Source: Acanthopleura granulata (lineage: Eukaryota; Mollusca; Polyplacophora; Chitonida; Chitonidae). From it: DNA of 64,000 bases. The notes below the pieces were generated by a model, which was given only the letters and a program-made list of their open reading frames with translations, searched no databases and had not been told where the DNA came from. The position numbers were made by a program, and so were the translations under genes. Where the stretch lies: NCBI GenBank assembly GCA_016165875.1, contig JABBOT010000004.1, positions 20,056,007 to 20,120,006 on the forward strand, read 5' to 3'. Positions 13,547 through 26,023 of this stretch are shown here, piece after piece (within the stretch, counting starts at the first letter, position 1; each line of letters starts with the position of its first letter).

Positions 13547-16500
13547 CTGAAAAAAAAAAAACAAATTCAGCACATCCATGTAGATTTCTACTCTTAACTA
13601 TAAACTGCACAAAGGTGTGATTCAGGATTTATCCAGTTTTGTTAAAAAAAAAAACAAAACAAACTCATCACTGCAGGTTATGGTAGGCATTAACTGAGCT
13701 CTGGACATTTGTCATTTTAATTTCACCGGGTACATTGCTTGTACAGACACAGTGGCAAAAGTATTCTGTAAATAACACTGCAGTGCATACAAACCCTGAA
13801 CTCAATACATGCAGTATTTGTGGGATCTGGTAGCCAAGTGGACAGGGTCCTATGAGGGCATTCGGAGGTGGTGAAAACTGTCACTGGCTTGCGAACGCGC
13901 AAGACATCATATGACATGCAACCAAGTCTGAGGCAATTTATAACGCTAATGGCATCTGATGTGTTCCAAGCTGTTATTATTGCATAAGACCTTGGTCACA
14001 TGTATTTGAACTGAACCTGCAGTCTAAATCATAATTGTATTGAATTTGGAAACAAAATGAAAGGTTTAAAGAAATAATAGAAAAACTGTCGCTGGAGTGA
14101 AGACCAATCTAGACTGACCAGAATGACATAGATCATTGTTTAACCTTGAAACATTAAGTGAAAATAAATATGAACAAAAACCAACCAGGCCAATATATAA
14201 TTTGTCTTCTTACAGGTCTCACTCTCTCTCGCTCTATGCTGTATCTCTTTACAAACAATCTTGACAGCAAAAGAGGTTAATCGGGAGAAAGGTTGCAACT
14301 ATGACAGTACTTTTGTTATTTAAATGGAGTCTTTGAACTGCCTGTGTACAATAAATCTGTCCGTCAGGGAATGGAAAATGCCATATAATCTATTACCACC
14401 AACACCACCAGAAAGAGGAAGTGCTGTGTTGTGATGGCTTTACTGAAGTGGTAGGCCTACAAGTAACAAAAACAAAAACAAAAGAGAAAAAACAATCCTG
14501 CACTTACATGTACAAATCAATTCAGAGTTTAGATCAACCTACATTATCTCAGTGTGCATGTATTATGTAAATTCATCACAGTCTGACTGCTGGGCAAAAT
14601 TTGGCCGCAAATCTTACCCCCCACTTCTGTGAAGGTGAACATTTATTTTACCAAGGTAACTTACAGGTGAAGACAGAGTTTTGGGTTGCTTCATCAATTT
14701 CCGACAATATTGTGGTCATTTTTATCCCATTTTGGACTTGGACAGGCTTCTGGAATTCTTTTCAAAATTTGGTTGCTGTATTTTAAATTGAACGTTTACA
14801 ATAAAATCAATAAGGCTTTCTTGTCCACTGCTGATAATAAGTAGAGATTTTATCAGCAACAGTTTTCCTGAGCTTGACTATAAGCTGGTGTAATTAAAGA
14901 TAAGCTTGAGTTTCTGACTCCTGTATTCAATATATAGAAAGTTACGGCTGTCTTTGTCCAGATCTGGACTTAAAAACTTTTGCAGACTTTATTCAGAGCG
15001 CTGTTACAGTAGTGCACTAAATTGAAAGTAAGTATGCAACTTTACCATAATGACTTACAGGTCAAGTTTCTGGTCATTTTGTCCATGGCAGACAAAGTCT
15101 GGCCTTATTTTAGTCTTGTTTTTTTCTTTTTCTTTCATCAAACTTACCTATGTTTCATCCATTTTCAATGAAATTATGCCTGTTATGTTTTAGATACTGA
15201 TTCCAGCTATAGTTCTGATCACTTAAATCAACAAGAAACATGTATTGCTTTCACAATGCTTCGAGAATGCTTGTATTCCCTTACAATTTGCAATACAAAA
15301 TTTTAAACACCTCCAGCACTCCTGAGGCCATTTTATGCTGCATGATCCTGCAACTGCACTAAACAAAAACCAGATTCCTTTAAACCTTCTGCTTCTAGTT
15401 TAATATGCCACCCCTATCATTTTGTTAAACACAGACTCTAATACAGAGTACACTAAGTGAGGAATTGGGTAATTTCGGGTATTTAATATCCACACACAGA
15501 ATCAATGATGGTATATTCCCCTCATGTCATAGTGCTCTACGTGTGTGCAAACTCTGAACTCAAGAGATGCAATATTCTAATATTCTAATACACAGTACAC
15601 GAAGTCAGGAATTCTGTAATTTACAGAATTTAATATGCACACACAACATCAACAATGAAATGTCCCCCTTGTGTTATTGTGCTCTACATGTGTGCAAACC
15701 CTGAGTTCAATACATGCAGTACTTTTTAAGATGCCACCCCAACATTTTGTTAAACACAGACTCTAATACACAGTACACTAAGTGAGGACTTCAGTAATTT
15801 ACGGTATTCAATATGCACACACAGAATCAACAATGGAATGTCCCCCTTGTCTTATTGTGCTCTACATGTGTGCAAAGCCAGAACTCAACACACGCAGTAT
15901 TTCTTAAGATACATGTACCATCCTTAACATTTTGTTTAACACAGATTCTAATACACAGTACACTAAGTGAGGAATTCTGTAATTTCCAGTATTTAATATG
16001 CACACACGGAATCAATGAGGAAATATTGCCTCGTGTCATTGTGCTCTACATGAGTGCAAACCCTGAGTTCAATCCATGCAGTACTGTTTAAGATACCACC
16101 CCTAACATTTTGTTTAACACCGCTTTCCCTGTAATTTTATGCTGACATAACATAAAATTACATAAACATAAGATATGCCTTTACTGAGCTAAAAACACAT
16201 GTGCATGCAGTTGTTTGTTTAAATCCGCAGTGTTCAATTTCCTGCAAGCATCAAGTACCTACATGTAGGCCTAGTATCATAAAGCATCTTCTGTATGAGT
16301 AAGTATTCTGTCGGCAATATATACATTAGTCAAACAAATTTCACCAATAAACCACAATAAACATTTCTGTTATAGTACATGTAAGCTTAATATAGTTCAA
16401 TCCTGAAGTGCTACTTCTGGGGAAAAGTTTACAGTTTTCTCCAACAAACCAGTTTCTATTGGCCACAGTAATACTAATCTATCATATGCAGTGGCTTCTG

Positions 16501-19500
16501 TCTGCTGAGTTTTTTGTACGCAGGTTTATGGTTCCTCAGGTGTTTGTCCTGCAAGCTTTTGTTGGTCCACCCTGCCTCAGACAAGTGAAGTGCTAGGATA
16601 TGTGCAGTTTCAATCAGGACCAGTGTCCTTAAGAGATCTACTTCTCAATATAACATGTAGCTGGTCCTTCAGTTAAATGAAGGAAAACATCATACATAAA
16701 TTAAATTAATGTTGATAAAACACAGGCCAGTTCGACCATTGCTTGATTTAACTCTACGGGCCAAATTCCACTGGTCTGAACCAGAGGACAAGAGTTAATT
16801 TCAGGCCTTGCATGCATTCTCAAAAATTTAGCCTAAAAAAAAAAAATGCTGTACCGAACAAAAATACAAAGTCTTTATGTTGGAGTAATATGACAGTATA
16901 ACGTAAAAATTCTGAAATCTGGACATTGTACATACTGCATGTACTGCCACACAATACAATATATAGTGATGACTTGTACTTCATGAAATGTGTAAAATCT
17001 TTGATTGAAAAACTATGAATACCATGAGTAAATCAAACAAACACCATCCGATCACAGTGTGGTTGAACAAAAGTAAACATCTTGGCAAGCTATGTTCTAT
17101 GCACTCCATATTCCAATTTACACGAACATTTAGCTCATGTTGATTTCAATCAAAGTAAGTTTACAAATACCTGAAAAACTCATTGCAATCAACATACATG
17201 TACATCAATTCTTCCTGTGGTCACATGTACATATTGTAGGCTATATATGATTCTGAACAGTTTGATGCAACAGATGCTGAAAAAAATAATGAAAGCAAGA
17301 AAATTAATAATGAAACAAAATTAAGCTTCTAAAATCTAGATCTTACCTGATATACATGTAGATGAATCAGTGCCATGATCCTTTAGAAGTCGGTAAACAT
17401 GTACATGTAACATATACATGTAATACCCCCCAAACTATCCATGCATTTTGCATCACCTGGAAAATTCCACCTGGGTGATGCTCCTCGAGCCTAACAAGAA
17501 GCATTAATACTAATGTAAACAGGCATTGTAAAATCCACACATGTATGCAAATCTGAATCTCCCATTTACAGGTACATATTATTTACATTCATGTCTAGAT
17601 CTATGGCAGCTGATTCTTTCCCTTTGGAGTCACAGACAAATAGTATCCAAAAAAGGCTGCCAGGATCATGCAGAAAGATTGTCTGCTGAACTGGCGATAG
17701 GAATAAAGAGACAATACATCCTATACATTTAGCAGCCACAGCAGTCTTGATAGGTTCAAACGCAGGTGATTACAGAGAGGCACTCCATTGGATCATCCTG
17801 TGTCATTAAGCATAATAAGCAAGATGTCTTTCAAAGCCTCATACAAGACATGAACATTTTTTCAGAATGTACTGTAATGTAACCTTAAGTACAACCTTGC
17901 ATACAGGTAGGCAGTTTGTTTGTATCAGCTGTTTTCCTGAACATGAATCTCCTGGGAACACTCCATTACAATAATTTTTAAATGTTGATGTAGAAACATT
18001 TGCATGTACATGTATGCATTTTGTGCTTCAAAGCCTCAAATTTATTTCCATACATGTACCACAATTTATATAATATGAACTTCATCTAAGCAATTCCTGG
18101 TGACACACCTATCTGTCAAAGGCTCGTTAACTAACCTTGCAAGTTTTATAACTTTAGTTCCCAACATTTTTTTTTTATATAGTGCCAGTCCATGTAGGGA
18201 CAAGCTGGTTAATTGAGACAGGAGATGTCCTCCTGGGTATCATTTACATATCTCTGATCCCCAGTACACGTGTCTCTGTTTGTAAATGTCAATAGCAACA
18301 AGAGCATACATGTTGACTTTACCACATACCAAAGGCAAATTTGAAATTCAAATTTTTTACCCATTCAACCTTGGGTATAACTTGCAAGAGCTCATACTCA
18401 ATAAATCTCTTTAAACGCTATTGAGTCAACGTTGGCAATAAAACAGTCTAATGACAAAAGCAAGGTACTTGACCGTAAAACATTTGCTCAAAGAAAGCTT
18501 ACCTATGCGATAAGCTTGACACCCAAACAGAGAAATATGGCATACAAAAATTTACTTCAGCAAACAGCATCTTACAGATTAGCTGATTGTAGGCCTACAG
18601 GCACATATCAGCATGCCTCCCTAACATTCACAAACTGTTGATAGTGTAGTTGTCATGGTACTCGCTATATGTAAAAATCTGACAAAATATAACAATTCTA
18701 TTCGCAAAGGCAGTTCTGTATATATGTTCCAATAGCTAAAAGTTTTGAAGATAGAGATAATATGTAGGTTGAACGATATACAGATATAATCATATCTTTC
18801 ATCACATTTTCCAGGGGATGTCACGCGTTGTTCCTTGTCATGAGTTTACTGATTGCTTTGTTGGTGAATATACATGCACTATGTATTTTTATACTAAGAT
18901 ATACATGTTTACTCCACATGCATGTACTGTATTTTCCCTTTTAATTCACATGAAAAACATTGTGATAAAATATTACTTATGTGCTAAAAACACATTTCCA
19001 AGAGAATATTACAACCCTGTGGACTTAAGCTCAAATGCCTTGGGCCCAAATGTTCAAAACAGGAAAGCAGGCAACTTGAGGTACTGTATGGAAAATTTAA
19101 ACTTGAGGCAATATGACCGGTCAAAAATCGGATATCAACTGAAAAATAGCCATCTTAGTTTTATATACAGCTATCAGGTATACACAGGCTAATTGTTGAG
19201 AATCTTATTTTTGACCTGATTACAAGCCTTATTTTTGCAAAACAGTAAACCATATATTCTTTTTAATAATTCTTCAAATTAAAAATTACGGTTGTCTTTT
19301 TCTATAAAATGTCTTGTTCAGATGAACTGAAATCTCTGAAACTGACAAAATCATAACTTAATCTGTATGTCATGCTCTGAATTAAGGATAAATACAGTAC
19401 ACACTTTCTCAAAAGATGAAGATACAGTGTACATTCAAATTTGAGGAGAGGTAACTACAAATACACATATCAACTGTTCTACAGTACACAGGCCACAGTT

Positions 19501-22500
19501 TGCAACCAATCAAGTGCATTATATGGTAAATAGTAAATTTCTGGAAGTAAAGAAATTGAGTTTGTTACCAGTTCATGCAGAGTAACACCACATCTACTTG
19601 TTACAGTATGCGAATTCTCAGTGTTTTCACTCACTAGAAATATAAAAAATAACAGAAATTTCATAACAATTTATCACCCTTAAGTCTCTGTTTTTAAGAG
19701 CTTTGATTTACTGAGCAATCTAAATGTTAGTGGCCGCTACTTCATCCTTAATATTTTCTCACACACACAACTGACTTTATATATAAGCAATACGCTGAAT
19801 CAGCATTTCAGGAATCTTGCAAGTTCACACAAATTTAGACAAGACAAGGAGGAGACTCTCGCACACTAACTAAGAGATGTGATTTTACTGTGTTAGATAT
19901 TGCATGGTCAGGTGTGCTGTTAACAGATGCTATAAACGATGCGTCTTATCACGTTAGTTTGCTAAAGCCCCATCTCATCTTGCTTATCAATCTGTGTGGA
20001 CTCCTGAGAAATCTGAAATGCAGACTTAGCTCACATACAAACAACAAACGTTTAGTAAGACACCAAAATGTATAAAATTTCCTTATATCATCAAGCTAGG
20101 TACTTCACACATATGTATAAGAATCAAGAAAGATGAAAGAAATATATGAAAGAATCAATCAAGTACTCGATATAACCATTTTTGTTATTTTCGGATAGAG
20201 AAACTTTTCTCCTCTCGCTTCAAGTCAACTTTTAAAAATCCCTTATTTAATTAACTGGAGAAAAAAAAAATTCATTACTTGTCTACGCTGTTTTTCTCCC
20301 CTAGGGTTCGGGTTATGCCCAACAAAGAACTTTTAAGGAAGGTCTAACTGTGGAGCAATACTATACACCTGGAAAATTTAAACTGCAAACCAATCTGACT
20401 GATATCCAACCAAGAAAGCCTGTGAAGGCACTTGTCAGATATACATTAATTACAAACTCAGATTACAATTGCAAGATGTAATAATATACCTACTCACTTT
20501 AGACGTGTATGGCATCCAGAACACATAAGACAGATCTGAATGACTGAATCAGGATAAAGAACATAATGTCATAATTCACGAAGGCAATAAACTGGGATCA
20601 GACCCTGGAGCTTCTCTTATGTCCACTTATCTCCAGTTCTAAGAGAAGAGATCAGTACCTAATAGTGGTTCAGATCTTCCACTGCAGAGATCTCAAATAA
20701 CATTGTCATCCACAAGCCCTTAATGGACAAACTTTGTATTTAGGTGTAGCCTATATGTATGCTATAAATTCCTGACAAATGTACATGTATGTACCAAGTG
20801 TGTAGCATCTTAATAGAAGGAAAATGAGATTTAGACCATATAGCCAAACTGATGGGTCTTGTATTCCTCTTTCATCCCCATATATACACATATATACCAA
20901 GCAAATAAATAAATAAAAATAAATAAACATATCTATTTTAAATTAATAACTGTCACCCACCAACACCCATTTTCAGAAAAGCTATAATTTGTGCATACAT
21001 ATATATGTAAATTCCTGGAGAGCATGGCCTTAATTCATTTAGTTTGTCATGTATGGAAAAGTTTGTCATTCTTTTTTTCTGGTAAGATTCCCCTTTTTAT
21101 TTAAATGATGTTTCTGGGGATATAATGCAGTTAGAAGACATTTTTCATGAGAAATGTTACAAAAAGCTGAAAAACAAAGCTTTGTAAATGTGGACTCAAA
21201 CTTGAGAAGTGCTATAATTTTTCTGTACACCTGTCATTGTGTTACACTTATATCAATCAATTAACACATCCCATAACATGATAGGCATTGCTAAATGACT
21301 ATACATAGGTGACTATGCGAGTACTTCAGATAATTTTCCTGACATACATGTATAATTTCTAACTAAGGAACCTTGCAGCTGATAGATAGCCTTATATAAG
21401 CCAGTAGAACTTATCAACCTTATTTACAGATATACATTTATTTACCTGGTCTATGACTATGTGCAGTAGACAGAATGGTTTGCAAATTTTAGTAACTTCT
21501 AGAAGTATCTTGTGGCGGTCAAAAACAAATTTGCATATTTTCAATGATCAGCCACATCAAAATTTATACAGTGAAAACCTTGAGACATATGTGCATGTAA
21601 TTACATTCTTCATGTGTTAAGTGAGATTATTTACTAGGCTATTAAACACAACAGTTCCTTAACTGTAAATAGTGAAAGATATTAAATGTACCAGAATAAT
21701 ACCTAACTGTTGACTGAATTGATTTTTATATAATTTATCAATGTTTAGCACACAGATACTAGCCAGAGAGGTTTTCCTGCCCCATTCAATAACGATACTA
21801 AAACATCACTTCAATACAATTTTACAGTAGAACGTACTTATCTACTATAATAAAACTTCACAAAATCCAAGTTAATATGATCTTTGAAACCTTGAATTTA
21901 CATATATGCGCATTATATCTAAATATTTCAGGTTTATAATTTAGAGAATTCCCAGTATTAACCATAATAACTTAAACTTCTTAACTGAATGCTCTCCACT
22001 TCACACTCAAAAGAAATTTGCCAGAGAATGTTATCAGAAGTGGAAAACTAAGAATAGGAACAATTCTAAACTACATGCAGAAGGAATCAAAAAATTCTGA
22101 GAACAAAATTTTTATCTATCCCAGTCATTTCAAGGAAAAAGTTGTTGAATATAACCATCTCAGCATCTGATGAAACTTTTAAAAGGTGAGGTGGAGTGAG
22201 AATCACTCAAATAAACACTATTCTGAATCTTAACCTAAATGATATATTCAAACACTGAATAGATCTGGTCTAGATATTAGCTCTGGAAATGTGGAATGGA
22301 ACATCATTCAAAAATCATTTTCTGGTGATACGAATAAATGTAGTTTCTTAGTTCAAGTAAACTCTAGTACATTTACACGGACAAGTTGCTGTAAATAACT
22401 TATATAGAAGACATTTGATTGAGGAAAAAAAACGCATGCTGCAAAGTATTATCACAAGGCAACGTGTGTCCACAAAAAAATCACTGAATTGTGAATACAC

Positions 22501-22753
22501 GTTGACGATCAATGACACTTGAGAACACATGAAGCAGTAGTCTACGATACTTCAGTTCAGACTGAGGTAGAGCCTGAACCTAGGCTAAAGAAGGTGACTT
22601 CTGCATATCTTCGACATTTCAACGCAAAATAATACACCCTATACACAAGCGTTTTCGCTGGTGTTTTATCATACACATTTGCCAGCAATTATCAACCAAG
22701 TTATTTTCAATACTGTTAAACACAGAGAACAGCGTGAAAAAAGCTGTACATAC
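13547..22753. other. Long interval, probably first intron(s) of doublecortin-PLAT gene
   Basis: About 9.2 kb with no convincing coding exon on either strand. It holds the ~180-bp tandem repeat, homopolymer A/T runs and many ACATGTACATGT-like words. If the 22789 start is right, a short connecting exon is hidden here. Confidence 0.5.
15405..16130. repeat. ~180-bp tandem repeat, about four copies
   Basis: CTAATACACAGTACAC-type anchors fall at 15438 (ACAGAGTACAC variant), 15585, 15763 and 15948, so spacings are about 147, 178 and 185 bp; the first interval lacks ~40 bp. Each unit also has ATATGCACACAC-like and TGTGCTCTACATG words and a Met-less CAAACCCTGAGTTCAAT segment. A partial fifth unit ends near 16130. 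A lone piece of the same unit (AAACCCTGAACTCAATACAT) is at about 13793-13812. Confidence 0.9.
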
Positions 22754-22789
22754 CAGCAGGTGCGCGACAATATTAACTCCGTCCGCCAT
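22754..22789 (-). CDS. Candidate first coding exon of the doublecortin-PLAT gene
   Basis: On the minus strand an ATG in good context (CTTATGGCGG) opens the short frame MADGVNIVAHLL and runs directly into a consensus donor GTATGT at 22753. It lies 252 bp from, and divergent to, the start codon of the C8orf74 homologue. It ends in phase 0, whereas the 13546 exon needs two bases from upstream, so the two cannot be joined directly. At least one unseen exon would have to lie between them, or this exon belongs to another transcript. Transcript data would settle it. Confidence 0.4.
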
Positions 22790-23040
22790 AAGTTTACGTT
22801 CGCAACTCTCGTTGAAGTGCGTCTCCAGTCACGTGACTTAGACGTGTTGTTTACATCGATACCGCTGGTTCAAAATTAATCGACTTCTTCTGTGCTGTTT
22901 TAGCAATTTTGTGGCATTTTGTTATTTGTCTCGTCAGAACTGACCGAACACGGCAGCGAAAACTTTCCATATAGCCCAACTGAGGACGAGTTTGTGAAAA
23001 GACAGCTTGGTCGTAACGGTGGGGCTTTGTTAGCAACAAA
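22790..23040. promoter_or_regulatory. Divergent promoter between doublecortin-PLAT gene and C8orf74 homologue
   Basis: A ~250-bp interval, richer in CpG than its surroundings, between two divergent ATGGCG starts. It holds the palindrome GTCACGTGAC (22828-22837), an extended E-box of USF/MITF type, and GTTAGCAAC (23029-23037), which contains an RFX-type RGYAAC half-site just before the C8orf74 start. The bidirectional role is inferred from the gene arrangement; transcription start sites cannot be seen. Confidence 0.5.
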
Positions 23041-26023
23041 ATGGCGACGTCAATAACACCTGAGGAAGCTTGCCACGTTGCTTCCTTGCCGGTAAAAACA
23101 AACTGTCAAAACAATGAACTTCGATATGTTGTTATCTGTTTAGAGTCTGTACTACTTTTAAATTATTTAAAAAAATATTACGTTACGGATTTGAACTTGT
23201 TAAGTTCTTGAAATAGGTTTTATTCATATATATAGTTCTACCGTACGTTAATAACAATTAAGCCTAAATTGCAGAAAAAATAAGGGCTACGTGAACTGTC
23301 ACACTCGTGGAGAGGTAGCCAAGTATAGATCGATAGTCATTTCAAGTTTTATTTTTTACAAATTTTAAGTTAGATTGCCTCTGGACAACATATTGTGCTA
23401 TATAATGTGGCCCATAGATATCACGCAGGCCTAAGTCATGTGCAGTGTGTTACAACCTGAAACCGGTATATATTTTCTATCAACAGAAGGAAAAGGGCAA
23501 GCCACAGCTGTCATACTATCTTCATTGGGCACCTTTAAAAGAAAATACTATCACCAGAGAGTCCATCCATTTGGACTACCTCTATGACAATATCATGTTT
23601 GCTGCTAAAAGGGGATTTCAATGGGGTCAGGTATCCCAGGTCATGACAGTGGCTGAAGAGTTACTTACTGGAACAAAAGGTGTGTTTCATCCTATTCAGC
23701 TATCTCAGCTTTACTCTGATTTATTTGGTTAATACCGTGCCAGTACTCAATTTTTCACATAACACTATGCACAAGTGAACATACATGGTTAGAGTTTTAT
23801 GGTAGAGGAAACCAAAGCGCCAGGAGTAAACCATTAGCCTTTGGCAGGTAACTGATGAACTTGAACCCCAAAATCAGTGTCATCTGACACACAGATTTTT
23901 GCTTACAGAGTGAACTCAGTTTGTAAGCCATATTGGTGGAAAGCAAGTGATCCCAATTTAAGACCCTTAAAATGAAGGACCAGAGAACTATTACAACGGT
24001 CAGAGACAAAGATTGAGCTGATGCCCCTTAAATATGCCACCTGAATTTTATCCCTTGTTTAGTCACTTTACTCAGAAAGTTAGGATGTAACATGAAATGG
24101 TCTGAGATTTTCATTATGCATTGAGTAATATGTTTTATCTTAGTTAACAGATTCATGAGCTCTAGTTTCTTTGAAGCATTAGTGAGTTGTGTTTACATTA
24201 CTCAGCAGATTATAGCTACCTTCATGATGTCATTTCTTTTTAACAGGAAAGACTTTAGTCGAAGCTGTGAAACTGTATCAAGAACAATCCATGCACTTGA
24301 TTAAAGCACTTGGAGAGAGGAATTTTCAGATTTACACAGAGTTTGTGTTTTCCACATTCATGACACACTTTAAACTGTTTCAATGTGTGTTCAATGTAAA
24401 CCGTGAAGAGTTAATTCCAAAAGTCTCCAGGACAGTTGTTTGTCCACCAAGCCCTGTGTCCCTAGGGGAGGCCAAGCTTGACTACATATGGGAATATGAG
24501 CATGAATATAATAGCATTGAATCTAAAGAAAAGGAGATATCTGAGAAATGGACAAAAGAACAGAAGAAAGTGGCAAAACAGTCTGCACAATCCATGGGAA
24601 CTGTAAGAGAAAAACTGCAGCATATGGAGTCGCCACTCACACAAGAGGTACGTACCTGTAAGCTTTTTGAGCAATTAAATGAGATAAAACATTGCATGAG
24701 GTATTATCATTTTTATTTTCTTAAGGTCATAGTATTGGGTTCAGCAAAACAATATTACTCAGGAGGAAAAGGTACTTTTCTTATTTTTTATAAATATATA
24801 TATTCTGTATATTCCTGCAAAAGGAAAGTTTTATTTTTTTTATGAATCATTAAAATATTGAGTTTTATCAGGAGCAAATTTTATTTCCTTTAATACTGCT
24901 AACTGCATTTTATACTGCAGATTTGGAAACATTTTCGAAAGTCTGGCACCTTTAATAATAAATAAATACTAAATGCCCAGTATAGGACACCTTTTCATTT
25001 TTTACCACTTGATTACTTTTTAGTCTGTTGCTGAAATCATCAAAGAGATTCTCGGAGCTTCAGCGTCAGCAGCAACTGAGAGGCTAAAAACAACGATCGC
25101 ACAGACTATGGAAGACCTTGAGTTAAAGTTAGAGAGAACACTTATTCCTCGCCCCCAGACTATGGGTAAATTTCCAAACCTCATATTTAATTTATTTGTT
25201 TTATTGATGCTTAACACCATACTCAAGAATATTTCACTAATATGACAATGGCCAGCATTATTGTGGGAGAGGCAAACCCATGGCCATCTGCAAGTTGCTG
25301 GCAGACCTTTCCACATACAACTGGACATAAACTCATAGTGACTGCAATGGCAGGAGGCACCAAACCTTATCAACATCATGGTCCATACTTATGTTGGATG
25401 AAGACCTTCTGATTTCGCCTTTCATTTGCATTTGAAATGGAATAAAAAAAAAATACAGTTTATGAAAACATCTCTTGGAAAATAAAAACAACTTAATTTG
25501 ACCCATTTTATCTCTACATGATAACTAGTGTAACCATTTTGTTTTAATAGTAGACTTATGTGTGTATTTGATTCTTGTTTAACACCATACTCAAGAATTG
25601 TTCACTTATATGATGACAGTCAGTTTTATGGGTGGAGAAAACCAGATGGCCTGCAGTAAAAGCGTGACACAAAGTAAGCTGGATGACTAGTGAGAACTAA
25701 CAGTAAGAGAGAATCTACAAATTCCCTGTCCAAGGCCAGGTTTGTACCTTCACATCATCTATTGCTTAGTAATATTGAAGACTGGATGTCCTTAGGTTTG
25801 GACATGAGCTTTGGCCAAATGAAGGACATAAATGCAATTTAAGTGTATTGTTTGTTTATCAGGTCCTCCTCCTAGGTTCAACCAAAGTGCACCACCTCCA
25901 ATGCCAGAAGCTATCCCGTCCGTTCCTGCTACAGAAACAATGGCGCCTAAGCCAGAGAGAGCAAGACCAAAATCCAGGGAATCTGTGCGCTCCAATAAAT
26001 CGAACAAATCTGCAAAGTCTTGA
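23041..26023 (+). CDS. C8orf74: C8orf74 homologue
   Basis: Complete five-exon gene: 23041-23091, 23487-23679, 24247-24647, 25024-25165, 25863-26023; 948 coding bases give 315 aa (human about 294). All junctions are GT/AG and in phase. It starts MATSITPEEA at an AAAATGGCG context, matching the short N-terminus of the human protein. The most similar block is in exon 2, LDYLYDNIMFAAKRGFQW and VAEELLTGTKG, against LLDTLYESIIFAVGKGFPW and the following segment in human. Exon 3 includes a charged, coiled-coil-like stretch (EKEISEKWTKEQKKVAKQ). The tail is proline-rich, then Ser/Lys-rich (SNKSNKSAKS). The molecular function of this family is not established as far as I know. It lies head-to-head with the doublecortin-PLAT gene and tail-to-tail with eIF3i. 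Confidence 0.88.
23785..23900 (-). repeat. SINE family B fragment
   Basis: GAGTTTTATGGTAGAGGAAA, AGTAAACCATTAGCCTTTGG and CAGGTAACTGATGAAC resemble the family B body at 48770-48860. It is degraded and lies in the second intron of the C8orf74 homologue. Confidence 0.55.
25186..25385 (-). repeat. SINE family A, degraded
   Basis: Contains the tail/body junction (ACTCAAGAATATTTCACTAA), GGCCAGCATTATTGTGGGAG and AAGTTGCTGGCAGACC on the plus strand. The head is eroded. It lies in the last intron of the C8orf74 homologue. Confidence 0.8.
25561..25765 (-). repeat. SINE family B copy
   Basis: Begins with the shared tail (AACACCATACTCAAGAA) but then follows the family B body (GTCAGTTTTATGGGTGGAG) and a tRNA-like end related to that at 49010 (TCTACAAATTCCCTGTCCAA). 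Confidence 0.7.
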
